64,000 bases of DNA from Paraburkholderia bannensis. Its GTDB lineage: Bacteria > Pseudomonadota > Gammaproteobacteria > Burkholderiales > Burkholderiaceae. The first letter of the stretch is position 1. Each line of letters starts with the position of its first letter. The DNA lies in contig NZ_JACHBW010000005.1 in the NCBI RefSeq assembly GCF_014200455.1, positions 62,001 through 126,000 on the forward strand. Reading direction: 5' to 3'. This document shows positions 17,911 to 26,251 of this stretch, in pieces. The position numbers were made by a program, and so were the translations under genes. The notes beneath the pieces were generated by a model that saw only the letters and a list, made by a program, of their open reading frames with translations, made no database searches and was not told where the DNA came from.

Positions 17911-19653
17911 ATGGACACCCGTAAGCCCAAACTCCGATCGGCCCAGTGGTTCGGCACCACCGACAAGAACGGTTTCATGTACCGCAGCTGGATGAAGAAT
18001 CAGGGCATTCCCGATCACGAGTTCGCGGGCAAGCCGATCATCGGCATCTGCAATACCTGGTCGGAACTCACGCCCTGCAATGCGCACTTCCGCAAGCTTG
18101 CCGAGCACGTGAAGCGCGGCGTCTACGAGGCGGGTGGCTTTCCGGTGGAATTCCCGGTGTTTTCCAACGGCGAATCGAACCTGCGGCCCACGGCGATGTT
18201 CACGCGCAATCTCGCCTCGATGGACGTGGAGGAGTCGATTCGCGGCAATCCCGTCGATGCCGTGGTGCTGCTGGTGGGCTGCGACAAGACCACACCCGCG
18301 CTGTTGATGGGCGCGGCCAGTTGCGATGTGCCCGCCATCGTGGTGAGCGGCGGCCCGATGCTCAACGGCAAGCACGAAGGCCGCGATATCGGCTCGGGCA
18401 CGGTGGTGTGGCAACTGAGCGAGCAGGTCAAGGCGGGCAAGATTTCGATCCACGATTTCATGTCGGCGGAAGCTGGCATGTCGCGCTCGGCGGGGACGTG
18501 CAACACGATGGGAACGGCTTCGACGATGGCCTGCATGGCGGAAGCATTGGGCGTGACGCTGCCGCATAACGCAGCGATTCCCGCCGTGGATGCACGGCGC
18601 TATGTGCTCGCACAAATGTCAGGAATGCGAATCGTCGAAATGGCGCTGGAAGATTTGCGCTTGTCGAAGCTGCTGACGCGCGAGGCCTTTGAAAATGCGA
18701 TTCGCGCCAACGCAGCGATTGGCGGCTCGACCAATGCGGCGATCCATTTGAAGGCGATTGCGGGGCGCATTGGCGTGCCGCTGGAACTCGACGACTGGAC
18801 CCGCATTGGGCGTGGCACGCCGACGCTGGTCGATCTGCAACCGTCGGGGCGCTTCCTGATGGAGGAGTTTTATTACGCGGGCGGTCTGCCCGCCGTGCTG
18901 CGTCGCCTGGGTGAAGCGAATCTGCTGCCGCATCCCGATGCGCTCACAGCGAACGGGCGCACGCTATGGGAGAACGTGCGCGAGGCGCCGAACTATAACG
19001 ACGAAGTGATCCGCCCGCTCGAGCGGCCGCTCGTGCAGGATGGCGCGCTGTGCGTGCTGCGCGGCAATCTCGCGCCCAATGGCGCGGTGCTCAAGCCTTC
19101 GGCGGCCACGGCGAGGCTCCTCAAGCATCGCGGCCGCGCGGTGGTGTTCGAGAATTTCGAGGACTATAAGGCGCGCATTGGCGATGCGGATCTGGACGTC
19201 AGCGCCGATTCGGTGCTCGTGCTGAAGAACTGCGGCCCGAAGGGTTATCCTGGGATGGCCGAGGTCGGGAATATGGGTTTGCCGCCCAAACTGCTCGCGC
19301 AAGGCGTGACCGACATGGTGCGCGTGTCGGATGCGCGCATGAGCGGGACGGCCTACGGCACGGTGGTGTTGCACGTCGCACCCGAAGCGCGTGCGGGCGG
19401 GCCGCTGGCGATCGTGCGCGACGGCGACTGGATCGAACTGGATTGCGATCAGGGCCTGCTGCGCGTGGATATCGGCGATGAGGAAATCCGCGCGCGCCTG
19501 GACGACTGGCGCGCGCAGCAGCAACCATTGGCAGCGGATGGCAGCGGTTATCGCAAGCTTTACGTCGACCATGTGCTGCAAGCCGACGAAGGCTGCGATT
19601 TCGATTTTCTGGTGGGCTGCCGCGGCGCGGAGGTGCCTAAGCATTCGCATTGA
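17911..19653 (+). CDS. L-arabonate dehydratase (IlvD/Edd family)
   Basis: The ATG at 17911 gives 580 residues, close to the 579-583 of known bacterial L-arabinonate dehydratases; an ATG at 17881 is also in frame. The start RSAQWFGTTDKNGFMYRSWM is typical of the sugar-acid branch. The iron-sulphur cysteines are seen in ICNTWSELTPCN, VGCDKTTPALLM and AGTCNTMGTAST. It dehydrates L-arabonate to L-2-keto-3-deoxyarabonate in the cytoplasm. Other pathway enzymes are at 3-4027, so the pathway is split by two importer operons. It is divergent from ytfQ. D-xylonate or D-fuconate dehydratase activity is the main alternative. Confidence 0.9.
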   Translation: MDTRKPKLRSAQWFGTTDKNGFMYRSWMKNQGIPDHEFAGKPIIGICNTWSELTPCNAHFRKLAEHVKRGVYEAGGFPVEFPVFSNGESNLRPTAMFTRNLASMDVEESIRGNPVDAVVLLVGCDKTTPALLMGAASCDVPAIVVSGGPMLNGKHEGRDIGSGTVVWQLSEQVKAGKISIHDFMSAEAGMSRSAGTCNTMGTASTMACMAEALGVTLPHNAAIPAVDARRYVLAQMSGMRIVEMALEDLRLSKLLTREAFENAIRANAAIGGSTNAAIHLKAIAGRIGVPLELDDWTRIGRGTPTLVDLQPSGRFLMEEFYYAGGLPAVLRRLGEANLLPHPDALTANGRTLWENVREAPNYNDEVIRPLERPLVQDGALCVLRGNLAPNGAVLKPSAATARLLKHRGRAVVFENFEDYKARIGDADLDVSADSVLVLKNCGPKGYPGMAEVGNMGLPPKLLAQGVTDMVRVSDARMSGTAYGTVVLHVAPEARAGGPLAIVRDGDWIELDCDQGLLRVDIGDEEIRARLDDWRAQQQPLAADGSGYRKLYVDHVLQADEGCDFDFLVGCRGAEVPKHSH

Positions 19654-19702
19654 ATGCGCGCCGAGGAATTCGGGCGGCCCATGATGATGCTAACTGATGC
19701 TA

Positions 19703-19739
19703 ATCGGCGCGCAACGCAGAAGCCGCGAAGCGCGCCGAT
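19703..19739. terminator. hairpin between convergent dehydratase and fabV genes
   Basis: ATCGGCGCGC and GCGCGCCGAT form a perfect 10-pair stem with a 17-base loop, placed between two convergent genes. There is no T-run, so this is a candidate bidirectional terminator or transcript end-stabiliser. Confidence 0.45.
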
Positions 19740-19783
19740 GAAGTTGTGCGCGCAACGAGCGTTCGCAGGTTGCGCAGCCGGAT

Positions 19784-20983
19784 TTACGCCTTCTCGACGA
19801 TACCCGGAATCGCGACGTTCGGATTGACGTCGGCGGTGTAGTCCACGCCTTCGATGCCGAAGCCGAACAGACGCAGGAACTCCGCCTTGTAGCCCGCGAA
19901 ATCGGTCATCGTGTAGATGTTGTCGTCGGCGACGTCGTTCCACCAGGCCTTGACCTGCTCCTGGATGGCGGGATCGAGTTCCTTGTAGTCGGCGCGCAGA
20001 CGGCCTTCGTCGTCGAGGATCGGCGTGGCGCTGTAAAGCGAGTCCTTGTACAGACGATAGACCTGCTCGATGCAGCCTTCGTGCGTGCCGTTGGCCTTCA
20101 TCGCGCGGAACAGCAGCGACAGATACAGCGGCATGATCGGAATCGCCGAGCTGGCCTGCGTCACCACCGCCTTGAGCACCGCCACGCGCGCGTCGCCGCC
20201 GCTGGCCGCGAGCTTCGCGCGAATATCCAGCACCTTCTGGTCCAGATCCTTCTTGGCCTGGCCAATCGAGCCGTTCCAGTAGATGTCGTGCGTGACTTCC
20301 GCGCCCAGGTACGTGAAGGCCGTGGTCTTCGCGCCATCGGCCAGCGCGCCGGCCGCCGCCAGTGCGTCGATCCACATCTGCCAGTCTTCGCCGCCCATCA
20401 CCGCAATGGTGCCGTCGATCTCGTCCTGGCTGGCCGCTTCGAGCACGGTCTCCTTGACGATTTCCTTGTCGGTGTCGATGCCGCGCATGCGCAGCTGCTT
20501 GCCGACCGGCTTGAGCGTCGAGTTGTGCACGACGCCCGTGACCGGGTGCGTGCGGCGCGGCGCGGCGAGGCTATAGACCACGAGGTCGACCTGGCCGAGA
20601 TCGCGCTTGATCGTGTCGATGGTTTCCTGCTTGACGGCGTTCGAGAATGCATCGCCGTTGATGGTCTTCGCGTACAGACCCTTCTGGGTGGCGAACTTTT
20701 CGAACGCCGCCGTGTTGTACCAGCCGGCCGTGGCCGGGCGCGTGTCGGTGCCGGCGCGCTCGAAGCACACGCCAAGCGTGGCCGCATCCGAGCCGAAAGC
20801 CGCCGAAATGCGCGCCGCCAGACCATAGCCCGTCGAGGAGCCGAGCACGAGGACGCGCTTCGGGCCATTGGCGACAGGGCCGTTTTGTTTAACGTATTCG
20901 ATTTGCTGGGCGACGTTGGCTTCGCATCCCGCCGGATGGGCCGTCACGCAAATGAAGCCGCGGACGCGCGGTTCGATAATCAT
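19784..20983 (-). CDS. fabV: trans-2-enoyl-ACP/CoA reductase FabV
   Basis: The protein has 399 residues, the usual FabV length. It begins [17 protein letters not shown], has the dinucleotide motif [20 protein letters not shown] near residue 44, and the active-site pattern Y-x8-K in [12 protein letters not shown]. It carries out the last reduction of type II fatty acid elongation using NADH. FabV is much less sensitive to triclosan than FabI, so its presence usually implies triclosan tolerance. A GGAGA site precedes the ATG by 6 bases. It appears monocistronic. Confidence 0.96.
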   Translation of the reverse strand: MIIEPRVRGFICVTAHPAGCEANVAQQIEYVKQNGPVANGPKRVLVLGSSTGYGLAARISAAFGSDAATLGVCFERAGTDTRPATAGWYNTAAFEKFATQKGLYAKTINGDAFSNAVKQETIDTIKRDLGQVDLVVYSLAAPRRTHPVTGVVHNSTLKPVGKQLRMRGIDTDKEIVKETVLEAASQDEIDGTIAVMGGEDWQMWIDALAAAGALADGAKTTAFTYLGAEVTHDIYWNGSIGQAKKDLDQKVLDIRAKLAASGGDARVAVLKAVVTQASSAIPIMPLYLSLLFRAMKANGTHEGCIEQVYRLYKDSLYSATPILDDEGRLRADYKELDPAIQEQVKAWWNDVADDNIYTMTDFAGYKAEFLRLFGFGIEGVDYTADVNPNVAIPGIVEKA

Positions 20984-21148
20984 CAGACTTCTCCGTAAGT
21001 CGCATGTTGCTTGCAGGAACGGGGCGCATTTTAGCGCGAGCCCGCCTTGCGGGCCATCGATGACGGTTTTTGCGAGCGTTTTTGGGGCCGGGTTAAGGCT
21101 GTCGGGTCTGCGTTTTGCGAGCCGCGGCGGGGCGCCGGCAAAGCGGTT

Positions 21149-22192
21149 TCAGTGCGCGGCAGCCATCCGGCCTTGCCCCGACGGCAGGCAGCCAAGCCCC
21201 GCCAGCGTGGCCTCCACGGCCGTATCGAGCGGCGTATGGGGTTCGCGGCCAAGCGTCTGAACAAGGCGCGTATTGTCGAGTTCGAGCGTCTCGCGCCAGA
21301 GATAGCGCATCTCCAGCATTTCGCGAGGCGTGGTGGAAAAGAGCGCCGCCACGTAGATCAACGGCCACGGAAAGGCGCCGCGCTTGATCGTCAGACCGTG
21401 CCGGGCGGCCACGCGGCAGATCGCGGCAACCATCTGGGTGCCGTCGGCGTCCCAGTGGCCGGCCATGTGAAAGCGCGCAAAGGGCGCCAGCGCGGCGCGT
21501 TGCTCGATCAGTTCGAGCATGGCGCGCGCGACATCGGGCACATAGCCCCAGCAGTGGCCCACGCCCGGCGTGCCCGGCTCGCGCACCGCACGCAAAGGCT
21601 GGCCGGGCGTGAGAAACCCCTGCGCGAGCCAGCTATTGCCCACGCGCGGCCCGAAAAAGTCGCCCGCGCGCAGCACGATTGCGCGCACCTCGCGGGCGGT
21701 GGCGGCCTCGATGCGCCGCTCCAGCTCCACGCGGATCGCGCCCTTGCGGGTGCGCGGCTGCTGTGGCGCGTCCTCCGCGACGAGAGGCAGCGCAGCGGGA
21801 CCGTAGTTGTAGACCGTGCCGGGCAGCACCACGGTGGCGCGCGCGGCCTGCGCGGCGGCCAGCGTGTTGTCGATCATCGGCAGCACGAGTTCGGCCCAGC
21901 GGCGGTAGCCCGGCGGGTTCACGGCGTGGACGATCACCTCGCAGCCCTGGGCGGCGCGCATCACGGCGTCGCGGTCCATGACATCGCCTTGCACGGTTTC
22001 GATGCCGCCAGCCCGGACCGCATCGCCGCCCGGCTTGCGCTGCAAGGCCCGCACGCGCCAGCCTGCGCCGCTCAACTGCCGCGCGACTTCGCCGCCGATG
22101 CCCCCGCTCACGCCCAGCACGAGCGCCGTGCCTCGTGCCTGTTGCGCCTGTTGTGACTGTTGCGCCGCCGTTTCGCCGATGTTTGCCGCCAT
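21149..22192 (-). CDS. NAD(P)-dependent epimerase/reductase, extended SDR type
   Basis: The protein has 347 residues. After a Gln/Ala-rich leader of ~20 residues it has the Rossmann motif VLGVSGGIGGEVARQL. VIHAVNPPGYRRW, the SDR-like VYNYGP and LRAGDFFGPRVGNSW follow. This is the extended SDR/NAD-dependent epimerase fold, in a group often annotated as nucleoside-diphosphate-sugar epimerases without a proven substrate. It is divergent from a LysR gene that probably controls it. Confidence 0.82.
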   Translation of the reverse strand: MAANIGETAAQQSQQAQQARGTALVLGVSGGIGGEVARQLSGAGWRVRALQRKPGGDAVRAGGIETVQGDVMDRDAVMRAAQGCEVIVHAVNPPGYRRWAELVLPMIDNTLAAAQAARATVVLPGTVYNYGPAALPLVAEDAPQQPRTRKGAIRVELERRIEAATAREVRAIVLRAGDFFGPRVGNSWLAQGFLTPGQPLRAVREPGTPGVGHCWGYVPDVARAMLELIEQRAALAPFARFHMAGHWDADGTQMVAAICRVAARHGLTIKRGAFPWPLIYVAALFSTTPREMLEMRYLWRETLELDNTRLVQTLGREPHTPLDTAVEATLAGLGCLPSGQGRMAAAH

Positions 22193-22279
22193 GATCGTTC
22201 TCGCCTGAATGAAGTGTCGATGGCTGCATTCTGCGCGTCTGCCGATTCATAAAAAATTGCCTGGAATCGCCGAGCCGCT

Positions 22280-22293
22280 ATACATTTATGTAT
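22280..22293. promoter_or_regulatory. inverted repeat ATACAT-TT-ATGTAT at the LysR gene start
   Basis: Perfect 6-base arms with a two-base spacer overlap the start codon of the LysR gene at 22292 and lie about 90 bases upstream of the divergent SDR gene. The position suits autorepression plus control of the SDR gene by the LysR protein. Confidence 0.45.
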
Positions 22294-23191
22294 GACCTCG
22301 AACCTCAACTGGGAACTCTACCGGACCTTCCTCGCCGTGCTGACGGAAGGCTCGCTCTCGGGCGCGGCGCGCGCGCTCGGCATCACGCAGCCCACGGCGG
22401 GGCGGCACGTGGCGGCGCTCGAAAGCGCGTTTGGCCAGCCGCTCTTCACCCGCTCGCCAACGGGCTTCCTGCCGACGGAAGCGGCGCAGGCGCTGCGGGG
22501 TTACGCCGAATCGATGCGCAGCACGGCGGCGGCGCTGGAGCGCGCGGCCTCGGGCCACGGCAACGCCATGCGCGGCGTGGTGCGGGTTTGCGCGAGCGAA
22601 GTGGTGAGCGTGGAAGTGCTGCCGCCGATCCTCGCCGCGCTGCGCCGCGCGCATCCGCAGATCGTCGTGGAACTGGTGCCCAGCAACCGCCTGCAGGACC
22701 TGCTGCAACGCGAAGTGGACATCGCCGTGCGCATGACGCCGCCGCAACAGGACCTGCTGATTGCGCGTCATATCGGCGAGATCGAGATCGGGCTGCACGC
22801 GCGCGACGACTATCTGGCGCAATACGGCACGCCGCAAACGCTCGCCGATCTCGCGCAGCACACGCTGATCGGCTATGACACCGTCACGCCCTTCGTGCGC
22901 GCGGCGTCGGCCAGCGTGCCGTACTGGAGGCGCGAGAGCTTCGCACTGCGCACCGATAGCGACGTCGCGCAACTGGCGATGATCCGTGCGGGCTGCGGCA
23001 TCGGCGTGTGCCAGTTGGGGGTGGCGCGGCGCGATGCGCGTTTGCAGCGCGTGCTGCCGCGCGAATGCGCCGTCAAGCTGACGACCTGGATCGCCATGCA
23101 TCAGGACCTGCGCAGCAACAAGCGCTGCAAGGCGGTGTTCGATGCGCTGGCGAGTGGCATGCAGGCGTATATCGCGCAGGCCGCAGGGTGA
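22292..23191 (+). CDS. LysR-family regulator
   Basis: The protein has 299 residues. The N-terminal helix-turn-helix is in GSLSGAARALGITQPTAGRHVAALESAFGQPLF and the C-terminal two-lobed effector domain follows from about residue 90. The start is the typical LysR start one helix before the HTH. No Shine-Dalgarno sequence is visible; an AT-rich inverted repeat takes its place. It is divergent from the SDR gene at 21149-22192, its likely target. Confidence 0.9.
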   Translation: MTSNLNWELYRTFLAVLTEGSLSGAARALGITQPTAGRHVAALESAFGQPLFTRSPTGFLPTEAAQALRGYAESMRSTAAALERAASGHGNAMRGVVRVCASEVVSVEVLPPILAALRRAHPQIVVELVPSNRLQDLLQREVDIAVRMTPPQQDLLIARHIGEIEIGLHARDDYLAQYGTPQTLADLAQHTLIGYDTVTPFVRAASASVPYWRRESFALRTDSDVAQLAMIRAGCGIGVCQLGVARRDARLQRVLPRECAVKLTTWIAMHQDLRSNKRCKAVFDALASGMQAYIAQAAG

Positions 23192-23194
23192 GCC

Positions 23195-23710
23195 TTAAGC
23201 TGCTTCGGCCACTACAACCACAGGCTCGCAGCGGATCGGAAAGTTGACCGAATTCGCGATATAGCACTGCTCATGCGCGTTGTGATGCAGTTGCTCCGCG
23301 AGACTGCGATTGTCGCCCGCACGGATCGTCACGCGCGGACGCAGCACGATTTCCTTGAAGCGCCCCGCCTGAGCGTTGTCGATCATCGTGCCTTGCGCCT
23401 CGTCCACATAGTCGAGCACGGCAACGCCCGCGTCGGCGCAAAGATGCAGATACCAGAGCTTGTGACAGGCGCTGGCGGAGGCCACCAGCAGATCTTCGGG
23501 GTTCCAGCGCGCCGCGTCGCCGCGAAATGCCGGGTCCGCCGATCCGGGGATGGCAGGCTTGCCCGCCGCTTCGACGATGTGATCGCGTCCATAGTCGCGA
23601 TAACCCGAGGTGCCCGTGCCGCGATTGCCGGTCCATCGCACCGTCACTGCGTAGTGGTGTTCGTGGCGGTGTTCCTTGTCGCGTTCCTTACCGTGTTCCT
23701 TGTGCGCCAT
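23195..23710 (-). CDS. OsmC-family protein with charged N-terminal extension
   Basis: The protein has 171 residues. The two conserved cysteines of OsmC/Ohr peroxidases are present in SASACHKLWYLHL and AHEQCYIANSVNFP. RWNPEDLLVASASA is the family signature. These proteins reduce organic hydroperoxides through a Cys pair. The first ~20 residues are a His/Glu/Lys-rich stretch made of imperfect repeats (KEHGKERDKEHRHEHH), absent from typical OsmC proteins. It ends 4 bases from the LysR stop and is divergent from the acetyltransferase gene. Confidence 0.9.
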   Translation of the reverse strand: MAHKEHGKERDKEHRHEHHYAVTVRWTGNRGTGTSGYRDYGRDHIVEAAGKPAIPGSADPAFRGDAARWNPEDLLVASASACHKLWYLHLCADAGVAVLDYVDEAQGTMIDNAQAGRFKEIVLRPRVTIRAGDNRSLAEQLHHNAHEQCYIANSVNFPIRCEPVVVVAEAA

Positions 23711-23887
23711 CTCAAGCTCTCCATGCTGTCGTGGGTCTCGTCATTATCCGGGCATTGCGCGCTCAGAGTACGCGCAATTTCGAAGCCTTTCCTGCAATGC
23801 GAACCGCGCCGTTCTTTACGACATTTTTTCTTGTGACCCCCGGCGCGCAAATCTAGACTGGCCTGCATGGAAACGACAGGAGAAGCC

Positions 23888-24523
23888 ATGTCGACGCAGC
23901 GCGCAACGCAAAGCCCGCATGATCGGATCATCTGCAACCAGCCGGGCATTGGCCGTCTGGTGTTGCGACGCTTCGATCCGCAGCGCGATTCGTGGGAGTT
24001 CCTCACGCAACTGCTGCATCGCGCCTTCGCGCGTCTTGCCTCGCTGGGCATACATTGCGCGTGTGTCGATCAGGCGGCGAGCGCCACGCGGGCGCGAGCG
24101 CTGGCGGGAGACTGCTTCGTGGCGGTCTGCAATGGCCGTATCGTCGGCACCATGACGCTCGAAGGCCGCGACGGCGAATCGCCTTGCGAGCATTATCGGC
24201 AGCGCGGCGTGGTGTCGTTGCACCAGTTTGGCGTGGAACCGGCGTGGCAAAGCCGGGGCATCGGTCGTGCGCTGCTTTCGTTTGCGAGCCAATGGGCCGC
24301 CGCGCGCGGCTTTACGCAGGTGGCGCTCGATACGCCGTTTCCGGCCTCGCATCTGGTGGCGTTCTATCGTTCGCAGGGATTCAGTCTGGTCGATGTGGTG
24401 CGCTTCGCGGGGCGCGCTTACGATAGCGCGATCCTGAGCAAGGCGGCGGGCGCGAGCCCTGCGTTTGCAACGCTGCAGCCTGCTTATGCGTACCCGGCAC
24501 GCGCACAGCACGCACGACGCTAG
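23888..24523 (+). CDS. GNAT-family N-acetyltransferase
   Basis: The protein has 211 residues from the ATG at 23888, preceded by an AGGAGA site; an ATG 21 bases upstream is less well placed. The acetyl-CoA binding motif A is in GVEPAWQSRGIGRALLSFASQWA and the C-terminal block FYRSQGF is standard for GNAT enzymes. The last ~30 residues are Ala-rich and nonconserved. The acceptor substrate is unknown. It faces the convergent EAL gene with an 8-base gap. Confidence 0.85.
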   Translation: MSTQRATQSPHDRIICNQPGIGRLVLRRFDPQRDSWEFLTQLLHRAFARLASLGIHCACVDQAASATRARALAGDCFVAVCNGRIVGTMTLEGRDGESPCEHYRQRGVVSLHQFGVEPAWQSRGIGRALLSFASQWAAARGFTQVALDTPFPASHLVAFYRSQGFSLVDVVRFAGRAYDSAILSKAAGASPAFATLQPAYAYPARAQHARR

Positions 24524-24532
24524 GCCCGATTT

Positions 24533-26101
24533 TTACGCTGCATTTACGGCATTCTGCTCGACCCAGCGCACGAACTGCGCCGCCGGCATGGCCTTCGCAT
24601 AGAGCCAGCCCTGCGCGAACTGCACGCCATGCTCGCGCAGATACGCGGCCTGCGCCTCGATCTCCACGCCCTCCGCGACCATCGCCAGCTTCAGTTCGTG
24701 CGCGATGCCGATGATGTGCGGCACGATCGCATTGACCTCCGAACCCGAGGTCAGCGCATTGATAAAGGACTTGTCGATCTTGATGCCGTCCACGGGCAGC
24801 GCGTGCAGATAGGCGAGGCTCGAATATCCCGTACCGAAATCGTCGATGAAGACCTTGTGGCCCGCGTCGCGATAGCTCTGCAAAACCGGCCCGAGTTGCT
24901 GGGCGTCGATAAATGCGCGCTCGATGCATTCGAACCAGATCTGTTCCGCGCGCACATCATGCTTCGCGAAGCAGGCCTTTAGCGTGTGCAGGAAGCGCGA
25001 GGAAATCAAATCGTCGCGCGTGAGGTTGATCGAGATGTGCAGATCGCGGCGCCGCACGAGCAGGTTGCCCGCGCCCGCGAACACGGACTCGATCACGAGA
25101 TCGGTGATCGGCTGGATCATGCCGAGCAATTCCGCCATCGGAATGAAGGTGTCGGGCGCGATCACGGTGCCGTCCGCGAGCGTCCAGCGCACCAGCGCTT
25201 CCGCGCCGACGCAGCGGCCCGTGCGCAAATCGACGAGCGGCTGGAACCACGCGGTGAACTGGCGCTGGCGGATGCCTTCGAGCAAGACATGGCGCGGCGT
25301 GCGCAACTTGCGGCGCCAGCGCAGGATGAGCCAGGTGCCCAGCGCGCTCGCAAGCAGCGCGGGCGCGAGGAAAAATCTGAACTGCGCGGCGAAGTCGGGA
25401 CGTACGCGATCCGAAGGTTCGTAGGCGACCACGGCAAGCGGATAGCGTTGCGAGCGAATCACCACGTAATAGCGCTGCTCGTGGAAACTCACGGCGGGCT
25501 CGCGGTAAAGCGCGGCGCGCATGAGCGCCGCGTCCGCGCGCGGCCAGCTGGTGACGATCGCGCCTTCGAGCGATTCGAACAGCGCGAGTTCGATGGTGTC
25601 GTCGAGCGGCACGATATCCAGATAGAAACGCGGATCGACCACGACGATATGGCTGCCGTAGCGGATATTGAGCATGCGCGTTTCATTGCCGCGTTTGCCG
25701 CTTTCCGTGGACCACGCGCTGAAGCCGTTGTTGTAGTTCCATTGCGCAGGCGGCAGTGCGCTCGCAGTCAGGCCGTGCAACGTCGAGCAGCGAATCGTTT
25801 CGCCGTCTGTCCACGCAACGTTGCGGACATAGCGGTATTGCTCTTCCACGTGCCGCATCGCCTGCAGATGGTCGGGCGTGCAGGGCGTATTGTTGTCGGT
25901 CGTGAGCGTGCGCAGGGCGGCTTCGGCATCGGCGGTCACGAGTTCGGCACGTACGAGTGCACGGCGCGAAAATTCGTCGATCTGCGCGCGCTGGTGTTGC
26001 TCGACCACGGTGTCGGCGGCCCAGACGATCGCCGCAAGCGCCGCGCAAACGACTGGCGCGACGAGGCAGAAGGTGGCCAGCAGGGACAATCGGCTTTTCA
26101 T
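24533..26101 (-). CDS. CSS-motif EAL phosphodiesterase, membrane-bound
   Basis: The protein has 522 residues. Helix 1 is at ~7-29, a periplasmic domain at 30-240 and helix 2 at ~241-262. The periplasmic domain has two cysteines (C74, C105 in RCSTLHG) as in CSS-motif sensors, whose disulfide state controls activity. The cytoplasmic EAL domain has E301 in GAEALVRW, FIDDFGTGYSSLAYL, IKIDKSF and AEGVE, so the catalytic set for c-di-GMP hydrolysis looks complete. It is in line with the GGEEF gene 150 bases upstream. No good ribosome site is visible. Confidence 0.9.
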   Translation of the reverse strand: MKSRLSLLATFCLVAPVVCAALAAIVWAADTVVEQHQRAQIDEFSRRALVRAELVTADAEAALRTLTTDNNTPCTPDHLQAMRHVEEQYRYVRNVAWTDGETIRCSTLHGLTASALPPAQWNYNNGFSAWSTESGKRGNETRMLNIRYGSHIVVVDPRFYLDIVPLDDTIELALFESLEGAIVTSWPRADAALMRAALYREPAVSFHEQRYYVVIRSQRYPLAVVAYEPSDRVRPDFAAQFRFFLAPALLASALGTWLILRWRRKLRTPRHVLLEGIRQRQFTAWFQPLVDLRTGRCVGAEALVRWTLADGTVIAPDTFIPMAELLGMIQPITDLVIESVFAGAGNLLVRRRDLHISINLTRDDLISSRFLHTLKACFAKHDVRAEQIWFECIERAFIDAQQLGPVLQSYRDAGHKVFIDDFGTGYSSLAYLHALPVDGIKIDKSFINALTSGSEVNAIVPHIIGIAHELKLAMVAEGVEIEAQAAYLREHGVQFAQGWLYAKAMPAAQFVRWVEQNAVNAA

Positions 26102-26251
26102 GCCGCTATTCAGGCGGTGATTGACGATAGTTAAGGGCGCGCGCAGGTGAAGGGCACGCCGATGTTAACGCCTTTGGCGCTGCGTCGGGCCGGGGGTGTG
26201 CAGCGGCGAAGGCGGCGTCATCCGTTGCGCATGAAACCACGCGCGATGGAC

